Shown here one piece after another: positions 30,789 to 40,300 of a stretch of 45,528 nt of DNA. Position numbers and translations under genes: made by a program. Source of the DNA: Mesotaenium endlicherianum (Eukaryota; Streptophyta; Zygnematophyceae; Zygnematales; Mesotaeniaceae); contig WELA01001462.1 in NCBI GenBank assembly GCA_009602735.1, forward strand, positions 714,961 to 760,488. The letters run 5' to 3'. The notes under the pieces are model-generated. The model had not been told where the DNA came from. It ran no database searches and worked only from the letters and a program-made list of their open reading frames with translations. Positions within the stretch are counted from its first letter, which is position 1; each line of letters opens with the position of its first letter.

Positions 30789-31682
30789 TAACCTTTTTTG
30801 GTTATCTGGAGTGTGAATAGTTGGACATTGTTAACCAGGCCTTTGGTCTCCATGGACAATTTAATTTTTTGGTACAATTTTATTATTATTATTATTTTGA
30901 TTGGCAAATTGTTGCTGCATTGGTTGGCCACCTAGGCCCCCTGGACTTTTGGGTGCACATGCTCACGTTAAGGAGCATAACATTGTTAGACGTGGGTGGA
31001 ATACCAGGCCTAGGACTCCACAAATATTTGTTTGTAATTATTGTTGCTATTGGTTATGTTTGATTGGTTGGTGACTCGGTTCTTGCTGTGGTCATTGCAT
31101 ACATGATAGTGTTTGTTGTAAATATTTTGTGGCCGTTTTGTTGGTTGTTATAGTTGCCGTTACGTCAGTTTGCTTGTTGGGCAAAATAGTAGGCGGATGA
31201 TGCATGTCCCTCTTATCGAGGGACGTACGCCGCACGTATGGATGTGCGTAAGTGGAAGAAAGCCCCTTCAGGCCTCCTAGGCGCTGGCAGATTGCGCACG
31301 AATGGAGACCACTCTCATTGAGCTTTGGTTCTCGCGGCTGGTTTTTGGTTTGTTGGCGTGTCGCCCCTCGCGCACTGGCGCGTTGTATTTGCAAGGCTGT
31401 TATAGGCCAGAGGAGTGTCGCCAAAAGGTTTTCAAAGCACAAATTGAATTCACGCGCACTGGCGCAAGTGTGCATGAAGGCTCCTGCCAACCATATAGGC
31501 ATTGGCAGTGGGAGCATGGTTGGGATCACTCCTATGGAATTTGGATCGCCGCGTATAGAGGGGCTGCAATGCGATGTCAAAAGGGTGCACACATGTGCCA
31601 CACAAATCGGTTGCCGGTGCATGCATAGCGTACCCCGATGCTGCAATTGCTGAGCAGGGTAATGTAGGATGCCAGTCAATCG
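30789..31682 (+). other. gag-to-pol spacer of copy B with a conserved hairpin
   Basis: Non-coding. The hairpin GTCCCTC-TTATC-GAGGGAC lies at 31206-31224 and corresponds to the one in copy A. At the 3' edge the pol start codon is followed directly by a stop (ATG TAG near 31661), where copy A has ATG GAG. Confidence 0.6.
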
Positions 31683-33773
31683 TTGACACGTTCGAGGCAT
31701 CGTGGCCAAGACCAACCGCGGGTATGCTATATCGTGTGTGGGGTCATAGGTAATTTCGTGAGCGACGAGAAGGATTTCGAACACGAACTCCAAGTGTACT
31801 TGGGGCGGAAGGAAGAAGCCGTGCAGTCGGACGGCGCCGCATCGAAGGTACCACCGAAAGCAACCGTGGTAGCAAGAAATTTGGGAGCAAATGTTGCCTG
31901 GTGGAAACGTTGGTGTACGTCTTCGTTAGTCCTCTTTACCATTGAGAGTGGCTACAAGTTGGTGTGGGACACGCATACTGCACCTCCGCATCACCAGCGC
32001 AACCATAAAGGTGTGGAGAAACACATACAATTTGCCCGTGAATCAGTGGGGGAGCTAGTAGCCTCCGGAGCTGCCAGAGAGTGGACTCTCCCAGGTCTCC
32101 CACACTGCATATGCCCCTTGAACGTGGTCGAGGGCAAGAAGTTACGATTAATTCATGACCTGCGCCACGTGAACAAAGCGTTGAAAAAAGTAAAATTTAA
32201 GTACGAGGGGTTGGATAAGTTAGTCAATGTCGTGCACGTAGACGACTTCGTGTTTACCATTGACCTCAGGTCTGGCTATCATCACGTCAAGATGCACGAA
32301 GATGCACATACGTTCTTGGGGTTCGAGCTGGATAAGAAAATTTACACTTTCACATGTCTCCCATTCGGACTTGCGATCGCACCTTACGTATTCACACGAG
32401 TGGTGAAAGAGCTGGTGGGAAGGTGGAGGCAGATGGGGATACGAGTCATAGCATATCTAGACAATTTTCTGGTGAGCTGTCCCAGTGAGGACGCCCACGC
32501 GCGAACAATGCGGCTGGTGTTCGGCGAACTTGCACTAGCAGGATTCGTGGTGAATATGCAGAAGGCAATACTTACGTGTTCAAAAATCACACAGTTCTTG
32601 GGCGTTGTGATAGACACTCGGAAACTTTGGGTGCACATTGGCAAGACGCGCAAGGAAAAGCTTCTGCTAACACTCCTCCACGTTCGAGCTATGGCCCACA
32701 GGACCCGTAGCGTGCACATTAGAACGATAGCATCTTTAGCAGGCCAGCTAATTTCCATGAAGGTGGCTTTTGGGGGCACCGCGGGCATGTACACACGCCA
32801 TATGTACACTGTTATCAACCAGGGGTTTACTCGGGATGACATGGTCCCCACGACGGAAGGGCTGCTCCACGAGCTTGCGTTTTGGGAGGAGCACTTTGAT
32901 AAGTTGAATGGTGCTCCCATTCGGGCCACCATGGCCCCTGATTTTGTCATGCACACCGACGCTAGCGTGACCACATGGGGCGCAGTACTGAGATCGGTGG
33001 CCTCAGGGCAGACGTGGGAATTGCTGGGCCAACTCCCCACTGCTAGCATCGGGGGATCGTCAACATCAAGAGAGATACTTGCCGCGAAGGCAGCGTTGGA
33101 TAAAGCCATCCAAATGATAGGCGGGCGACAAGTGCTCTTGCGCGTCGACAGCCAAGCAATGTATTATGTTTTGAGAAAAGGCGGCTCGTCTAAGGCAGAT
33201 TTAGCAGATGCTTGTGCTCAAGTATTTGGTATTAGCCTTAGACACCAACTCAACTTGTTCGTAGAGTGGATTCCTAGGGAATTGAATGCAGTGGCAGACG
33301 AGCTCTCTAAGCGGAAAGACTTGGACGACTTTTTCCTGCAACCGGAGGCTTTTCAAAGACTAGAAGCAGAGTGGGGGCCGCATTCGATCGATAGATTTGC
33401 CACAGCAAGCAACACGCGCTTGTCGAGGTTCAACTCTAGGTGGCTAGAGGTGGGCGCTGAGGCCATAAATGCCCTCACCGAGCACTGGGCAGGTGAAAAC
33501 AACTATTGTTTTCCACCACCTCAGATGGTCGCTCCAGTAGTCGACCACGTGCTGCGATGCAAGGCCAACTGCACGCTAGTGATACTCCAGTGGCAGTCAG
33601 CCAGCTGGTGGCCGCGGTTGCTAGATAGCGATGCGGAGTGGATAGATTGTGTGCAGGCGAGCATTCCGCTAGGCTATAGCTCCTCGATTTTGTTGCCTGG
33701 CACAGACAAGGCTGCGTTTGGGGGCAAGGGCATCCCTCTGTGCATGGTGCTAGCCTTACGCCTGGGTGTATGA
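31683..33773 (+). CDS. reverse transcriptase / RNase H polyprotein of copy B (open frame, 696 codons)
   Basis: The frame is open from a TTG codon at 31683 to the TGA at 33771-33773; the natural ATG just upstream is cut off by a TAG. RT motifs run in order: LRLIHDLRHVNKAL, FTIDLRSGYHHVKM, FLGFELDKK, CLPFGLAIAPYVFT and the active site AYLDNFLVS. The last has Asn where YxDD has its second Asp. RNase H has all four acidic positions: HTDAS, AAKAALDKAI (with the Glu of SREIL), RVDSQAM and NAVADELS. The C-terminal 200 residues (SIDRFATASNTRLSRFNS, YCFPPPQM, SWWPRLL) form the extra domain found in DIRS/Ngaro-type polyproteins. It makes cDNA from element RNA. It overlaps or abuts the YR gene. Confidence 0.9.
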   Translation: MTRSRHRGQDQPRVCYIVCGVIGNFVSDEKDFEHELQVYLGRKEEAVQSDGAASKVPPKATVVARNLGANVAWWKRWCTSSLVLFTIESGYKLVWDTHTAPPHHQRNHKGVEKHIQFARESVGELVASGAAREWTLPGLPHCICPLNVVEGKKLRLIHDLRHVNKALKKVKFKYEGLDKLVNVVHVDDFVFTIDLRSGYHHVKMHEDAHTFLGFELDKKIYTFTCLPFGLAIAPYVFTRVVKELVGRWRQMGIRVIAYLDNFLVSCPSEDAHARTMRLVFGELALAGFVVNMQKAILTCSKITQFLGVVIDTRKLWVHIGKTRKEKLLLTLLHVRAMAHRTRSVHIRTIASLAGQLISMKVAFGGTAGMYTRHMYTVINQGFTRDDMVPTTEGLLHELAFWEEHFDKLNGAPIRATMAPDFVMHTDASVTTWGAVLRSVASGQTWELLGQLPTASIGGSSTSREILAAKAALDKAIQMIGGRQVLLRVDSQAMYYVLRKGGSSKADLADACAQVFGISLRHQLNLFVEWIPRELNAVADELSKRKDLDDFFLQPEAFQRLEAEWGPHSIDRFATASNTRLSRFNSRWLEVGAEAINALTEHWAGENNYCFPPPQMVAPVVDHVLRCKANCTLVILQWQSASWWPRLLDSDAEWIDCVQASIPLGYSSSILLPGTDKAAFGGKGIPLCMVLALRLGV

Positions 33774-33789
33774 GGTGCTGAGCAGAATA

Positions 33790-35324
33790 TCGACTTTTCG
33801 AACATCCGGCCTTACAAGCCTTGGAAGCCACGAGCGTGGACGTGTTGCTCCACACTATCGCGCCTACCAGTCTGCGTACTTACAACACTTACTGGATGCG
33901 TTTTCAACGGTGGTGCAAAATGCATAAGTTGCAGGATCTTCGGGCGCCAGTCGAGGTGATCAGGCTCTACTGATTGTACCTCATCCAGGAGCGTGTCACC
34001 TGGTCTACATACCATTTGTCATCGGCTGCAATCTTTTGCGTGCATCGACTAGCGGAGCTACCTAGCCCCACATTGCACGACAAAATCAGTACCCTTAGAA
34101 AAGCAGCGCAAAGGTTGCTGCCCAGACCCAAGCACACCATGATGCCGGTCGCACCCTGCACCCTCACTGCGATTTTTGAAAAGCACGCAGGGCCAGGTGC
34201 CACCGCCGCATCCCTCATGAAGGTGGCCTCGATGATGCTCATGTATAGTGCTTGTCTGCAATACTCAGATATGACCAAAACCAGAATTCAGGATCTCGAC
34301 ATCACGGGTGGTCCAAACATCACAGCCATTTACTTGCACCTCCCGTCCTCTAAGACGACCCAAATTGGTGAGGGCCATGGGGTGCCCTTCACGCAAGAAA
34401 CTCCAAGTGGTGCCCGGTAAAAATTTTGTGTAGGTTAGTGGCGGAGATACCAGAGTATGCTCTCGATGGACCTCTAATTCGGCATATACAGGCTTCTGGC
34501 AGATCTTCTCTCCAGCCCGCCTCACACGCCATTGCGAATAAGTGGTGCAAGGAACTATTCGCATCGGTGGGCCTTACACAGAACATGGGGACGCACTCCT
34601 TGCGAAAGGGAGCCGCCACAGCAGCCGCCAACTTGGGCGTCCCAGATGCCGTAGCCCAAACTATGGGCAGATGGAAATCTGCTCGAGGAAAAGAGCCATA
34701 CGTGCTTCACCTGCAGCAGTCACTGGCATCCGCGGCCCGAACCATAGCCATCCCTGACGATGCTAGCGATGCTCCCTATGACCAAGAGCAAATTCTAGCA
34801 GCTTTTAGATGCTGTAGTGATTTGAGTTATCATATATTAGTTTGCATATATTTTAATGTTTTCAAATATATTTGGAGTAGTATTGTGTGGATTCAAGTGT
34901 GAATAGGTACTCTAGTGACTTGGCATGTCCTTTGAACCTTCTAAGGCATTTTTGAAGTTAGAGGAAAGACCTAGAAGAACTTCACGTGGCAAAAGTCAAA
35001 TATGCTATTTTTAGGTCAAAAGGACATGTGTACATTATTCTAGAAAGAGGTGGCAAGTTTTGGGATGTGTTGGGTGCCAGCACATCAACATACACCTTCC
35101 TAGAAATTACTTATGTAGCAAGTATACAAACAAGAGCTAGAACATAGAGAGACATTCGAGAATCACTCTTGTACTTGCCAAAATCCAGAAATATATTAAC
35201 TTTCAAGAAGCCATCTCTCTTTCGAGAAGCTACCACTTGTGTTCAAGGATCCTTGTCTTAAATAAATAAAGTATTATATTTCACTAAGTACTTTATCTAT
35301 CTGTTTCACTACAGACGCAAGTAG
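33790..35324 (+). pseudogene. tyrosine recombinase of copy B (broken)
   Basis: It starts in the AEYRLFEHP frame next to the RT/RNase H stop. The core-binding part has TIAPTSLRTYNTYW. A TGA replaces TGC near 33972. Box I reads SACLQYSDM: the catalytic Arg is Gln (CAA for CGA). The frame breaks before the CPV motif exactly as in copy A. Box II is THSLRKG and the nucleophile is in EPYVLHL. The last three codons are separated from the rest by a 503-bp insert at 34810-35312. Confidence 0.85.
34810..35312. mobile_element. 503-bp insertion near the 3' end of the copy B recombinase
   Basis: Copy A has the empty site TTTTAGACGCAAG. The insert begins TGCTGTAGTGA and ends TTTCACTAC, with AGA on both sides (34807-34809 and 35313-35315). 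The ends share an inverted CTGTAGTGA/TCACTACAG. It is AT-rich, has no coding capacity and has AATAAATAAAGT near its right end. It could be a small DNA transposon with a 3-bp duplication or an LTR-like unit (TG...CA ends with a weak duplication). Confidence 0.7.
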
Positions 35325-35428
35325 CAATACCATGTAGTACGACCCGTAGGGGCCACTACTTAGATAAGACCCAACTTCTACGCTAACCACTAGCCTAGCC
35401 TAGAAGTACCTTGTATGCTATTAATATT

Positions 35429-36311
35429 GCATACTAATACTCCTACTATTCTTTCTAATATCACCTTCTTTTTTTCGAAATCAGGCAATTTGAACATAAA
35501 TTGTCAAATTGAAGGTTTGCGATATNTTTGAACATAAATTGTCAAATTGAAGGTTTGCGATATGAAATGTCGCAAACCAAACTTTGACAAGGGTTTAAAT
35601 TTGATCGATTTCACACGTGTTGTGTCTCATCGACAAACAAAACCCTCATAAGGCTTCTCGTTGCAAAGAAGCCTCATTGCAGCAGGAAGATAGTTGCTAC
35701 ACATACCCACCCACCCACCCCTCTAACCCCCCAATCCACTTGGAGAGGCATGAGGCGGGCAACGAAGTTGGTGCCAGCAACAGTGTTCAAATTTGATCAA
35801 TTTCACACGTGTTGTGTCTCCTCGACAAACAAAACCTCCATAAGGCGTCTCGTTGCACAGAAGCCTCATTGCAACAGGAAGGTAGCTGCTACACATACCC
35901 ACTTACCCACCCCTCTAACCCTCCACTCCACTGGGAGAGGCACAAGGCAGGCAACGAAGTTGGTGCCAGCAATAGTCTTTGGTATGCACAATAGGGTGGT
36001 TGTTGTTTTGTTAGTATTACAATATGTTTTCGTCGATTAGTAGTAACCAACGGCGGCGATGTGACGGACAACCTCAACAGAACAAGAATGCAGCTGCCAA
36101 TCCATAGTGTTGGTTAGGAGTTGGAATATAGTTGTTTTGACCTCTTTGTCTTGTTATTGATTCAAGTACAGATAAGCGTAGCAGCATATAGGAAAGGACT
36201 AGACAAGAACAAAATGACGCGCAAGTGTAGCATACTAATACTCCTACTATTCTTTCTAATATCACCTTCTTTCTTTCGAAATCAGGCAATTTGAACACAA
36301 ATTGTCAAATT
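35429..36311 (+). repeat. 3' terminal repeat complex B1-A2-A'-B2 of copy B
   Basis: B1 (35429-35511) and B2 (36230-36311) share GCATACTAATACTCCTACTA and the following CTAATATCACC...CAAATT. A2 (35552-35708) repeats A1. A second A-like unit (about 35782-35900) follows with its C-rich tail, giving a tandem pair with a period of about 195-200 bp. An N at 35526 is flanked by the same 37 bp (35489-35525 and 35527-35563), a probable assembly join. Confidence 0.75.
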
Positions 36312-36319
36312 AGTATAGT

Positions 36320-36511
36320 TACGACCCTTAGGAGCAGCAGCGAGCGAGAGCCAATTTTTGCATGAACCACTAGATTAGCTTACCACCACTAGACTAGCTT
36401 ATAAGTACCTTGTATGCTATTGATATTGCATACAACTACTCCTACTATTCTTTTCTATAATCACCTTCTTTCTTTCGTAATCAGGCAACCTGAACACAAA
36501 TTGTCAAACTG
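36320..36511 (+). repeat. diverged extra copy of the element 3' UTR plus B repeat
   Basis: It runs from ACGACCCTTAGGAGC to CACAAATTGTCAAAC and aligns to 35333-35511 of copy B with more differences than A and B show between themselves. It is probably the remnant of an older element at this site. Confidence 0.65.
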
Positions 36512-37363
36512 CCACTTGTGTTTACAAACGTCTTTTGCATATCCATTATAGATCGCAAAACCTATATTTGTCATGAAGCACTTGGAATTTGTCCCAGAGA
36601 AAAATCCACTTATATTGCAACCTAATTATAGACCAATTCGCGGCTTGGAGCTTGCCGGAAATGGCGGATTTTGTAATGACATGAGCGGCATGTGTTCTTG
36701 GCTGTTGTGGCCCAAAGGTTCTGCGTCATTACCTTTTTCCTCCAGATTAAGGCATAATAGGGCTTACAATCAGAACCTCCTAAATGGGCTACAAATATAA
36801 TTGATGCCAAAGTGTGGGTCACTGTGCTGTCATACTAGTTGCGTGTGTTATGTCGTATGTGTAACCAGTACCATAGCTTATTGTCAGTCAAATCCCTTCT
36901 GGATTGTGGGGCATAACAGCTCTTGCAAAAGTATGTCTGTTAGACTTTGGTCCAGCCAAAGTCTGATTGCATCATGGGTATGCAGCAACTAAAACTTACA
37001 ATCAGAGAGAGTCAAAACTGCCACATCATTCCTCAACAATATGGACTGCTACATACGAGAGTATGCACGTAATGGCATGTTTGCCACCAGCCAACTTTAG
37101 GCTTAAGCACAAATATTCTTCGGATGGCCGTGTTATTCTTCAGTCAGCCACTTGTGGCCAGCCTAGAAAAATGTTTCTTGTCTCATGCTCACATAAAAAA
37201 GTACGAGCATATGTGTGTAATGAACTAAATTTGGCACCATTATTCTTGTCATGAGAACTCCTTCATGCTTCCTTCCATGAGGAAGCGACATTTCTACTAC
37301 ATCCTGGCACATCCTGCGTGTGCAGCATTACCATGATGAGCCCGACCTCATGTACTCATACGT
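36512..37363. other. no gene recognised; 3' flank of the CofD-like gene
   Basis: Non-coding as far as can be seen. Open frames here (for example one starting at 36573) lack motifs. The region lies between the last repeat fragment and the stop codon of the minus-strand CofD-like gene. Confidence 0.45.
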
Positions 37364-40300
37364 TTAGGTGATAACATGATTAAGTTCTTGCACATCCGCA
37401 GCCAACGATATCTTCAAGGCATTAATTAGAGCTTTTGCGTCGAAGAGGGTACCACTGGAATCCACCTTGACCGAGTCCGCCATTAACTGGAGTAGAAGCA
37501 GAAGGCATCAATTTGGTCAGCAGACAAAGCATCGACATTCCGGAAAAGAGGGAAGGGGGGGGCATGCTGCAATATAGATGTAGGCATAATAGATCTGCAC
37601 ATACATGAGAAGGAAAAGAAGAGGGCAGAACCAGGAGCTATGAGGAGCAACTTCAATTTCCACGATTTGGTCAAAGCGTGGTGTATGCGCGCGTCCATAA
37701 AGTAGAGAGCTCACCACTTGCTCAACTCCAAGGGCTTGCAATTCGGCTGTATCCACCACTAAGTCACCTTGCGTGGGAGCAATGACTGTAGTGATATATG
37801 CAGATGCCTATCACCACCACCAATCAAAAAGTGAATGGGGAATTAGTGCATAAATTTGAAGGAGGAGGTCAGCAGCAGGAACTCATTAGAAGTGCGGCGA
37901 GATCAGCACTTACAGGATGGTAGAGCCGGAACCGCAAATCTTTTGTATAACAACGGTTGAGCGCGTCAGTTATGGCCCGCACGCAGTCCGCTGCACTCAT
38001 GCCACCTGTCTCTCGATCGTGTGTGCCGTTTAGTAGAAGGATCTGACATGCAAAATATGAGTCAGACACGCAACATGGAACTAGCATGGAGATCGGGTAC
38101 AGTAATCAGGATGAAGCAAGTGCGCAGGAAATGGGCCTAGAAGTCGCTAAGTAACAAGACAAGGTGATGGAAAATCTCACCTTGGGGCACTTCCTACTAG
38201 CAATCGCTTCTCCCACTCCACGCAAGACCTTTGCAGACCAAGGCACAACCATCCCACATCAGCTAACAGCTCAAATATGATACTTCAATTATCACTTCAC
38301 TCTCATTTTCAGCCAAAACAAGAAAGGAGGGCAAGCACACGACAGCAAGCCCGGCCCTCATACCAGGTAAGAACAGCATGCTCATTTCAGCAGCTTTACG
38401 CGTATCAGCATCCTCACATTCTTCCTGGTCTCTAGCAAGGTCTCTCAATAGGGTTGCCACTATTAGTTTCTGCCAAACCGAGGTTTCACGTAAACAAGGG
38501 ACTAACACATAAGTTCAGCCAATGTTGTTTATATGTACTACCAAAAGCATGGACCACAAGCACCAACTTCCAATACTACCCAATATTGAAGTGTCTTTTC
38601 AAGTCATGCATAACAAAGATCATCTTGCTGATGTTCTTACAAAGCTAGTTGAGTTTGTCTCAGTAAATCAACAGTAAAGCATGTTTCGGAACGGATATAA
38701 CCACAACCACTATTCTAGTTTTGAGCAAATGGATCTTGTTTTTTTAATGCAAGGACAAGTTACACGGTGGAGCACAGGTGCAGACATCGGGGACCAGAAG
38801 AAATACCAGGGAGGGGCAGATGGAGGTGTAGAGCGAGCCCATGCCATAGACAAGAGCATCCACACAGCCCAGCTTCTCCACCACTGTGGGATTCACTTGC
38901 GGATACACCTGCATTCTCCCCCCCCCCCCTCTCCCATTAGCCACACACCGAGGGCGCCGAGGGCTGTAGCGCCCAGCTGGTACAGCGGCGGAAAAGACGA
39001 GCAAGAAAGAGGGCAACCTCGTCCAAGAGATATGTGCCTTCTGAGGCCATGTAGAAGATGCGCTTCACGGGCGATGGCAGCGCGACCAAGGAGCCCTCAC
39101 TCTGCACCCATACACCGTCAACAATCCGGCCAACACTCACTCAGGCAAGCTGTTGCTTTGCCTACCTCCTCCCACTAATATGTATTGCCGAGAGCCTGCC
39201 TAAGACTTGCAAGATATGTAACACAGGAAAGCAGACAAGCAAGGAAGGCGACAACTGGTGCACCTTGTCAGAATGGCGGCGCGCCTCACCAGGAGATGGA
39301 GATGCGCACCCCCACCCCGGGTGTGATATTTCGTTTTGACCTCTGATGATGGTCCCATCCTGCACCTCTAGCATGGTCCACCCTTCAGCCCCCCCCACAC
39401 ACACACAACGGGTGCTATTCTATCAAAAGGAGAACTTGGCAGCAATTTTCCCTCTGAGACTACCTCTCAATGAGCGAGCAGTGAGGAAGGGGGAGGGGGA
39501 GGGGGAGGAAGCCGTCACCTGGAGCTCAGCACCCATTGTAAGCCGATCGTTGGTCCTTATGGCAGGAAGTACCAAACTGGTGGGCGGAATATGAGACACG
39601 CGTGAGAAGAGGAATATGGCAGCATCCAGGGAGCGGAAGAAAGTCCTGGCCCCTGTGAAGAGGAAGTTGCCCACGCTGCACCCCGCGCCCCCCACCTCAC
39701 CTGTCAAGGAGCGATCCTCAAGCATGCTTGTGCAGGCACACGAGGGGGCTAGGTTTTGAGTTACGAAGATGGGAGATACAGAGGTGAGGAAGGAGGCAGA
39801 CCTGCCGTTCTGGAAGTTGAAGCCCTCAGTGGCGTGTTGCAGAATCTGCACCACAACCACTCGCCCATCCACAGCAGCAGACAGCGCAGAATGAGAGCTG
39901 GATCGTACTACACCCCAAATGGGCAGCATCACCAGCAGCTCCTCGTTTGAGCCCACAACGAGTGGAGGGTTCCAGATGGGTGCCTGGTGCTGGAAGTGCA
40001 CGAGAAAGCCGCGGATGGTGTCCCGGTATGGCTCTGACACGCCGTCCCACAGTGTGTGCTCCCCCTCCACTATTCTGTACCTGCAAGCCCTTGGCCCACC
40101 TTTCCAACGTAGCTTGCAACAAGTCCTACTGTGGAGGAGCAATCCTGGTGGACAAAGGTTGATGGCACAGCATATGCGTCAACATATAGTGCCCACCATT
40201 CAGCTTTGGCATCAGCGGAATGGCGAGAGAGACGGTGACCCAGAAGCTGCTTCACGGCCAGCGCTTCAGCAGTGCTGTCGTCTGAAAGGCGCAGGCAGCG

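Larger units (their letters stand above)
29563..36311 (+). mobile_element. tyrosine-recombinase retrotransposon, copy B
   Basis: Order on the plus strand: A1 (29563-29719), gag (29843-30788), spacer, RT/RNase H (31683-33773), YR (33790-35324), B1 (35429-35511), palindrome (35552-35578), A2 (to 35708), a second A-like unit (about 35782-35900), unique sequence and B2 (36230-36311). It has the same layout and near-identical sequence to copy A, in inverted orientation 14 kb away. RT/RNase H is open. gag has stops, and YR has a frameshift, a stop, a lost catalytic Arg and a 503-bp insert. Confidence 0.88.

Noticed and set aside
31727..33109. Minus-strand open frames within the copy B RT gene
   Set aside because: Shadows of the RT/RNase H frame; same pattern in copy A.
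38920..38940. C-run and nearby G-rich tracts (also 39488-39510) as regulatory elements
   Set aside because: They lie in introns of the CofD-like gene and look like simple sequence; nothing supports a function.
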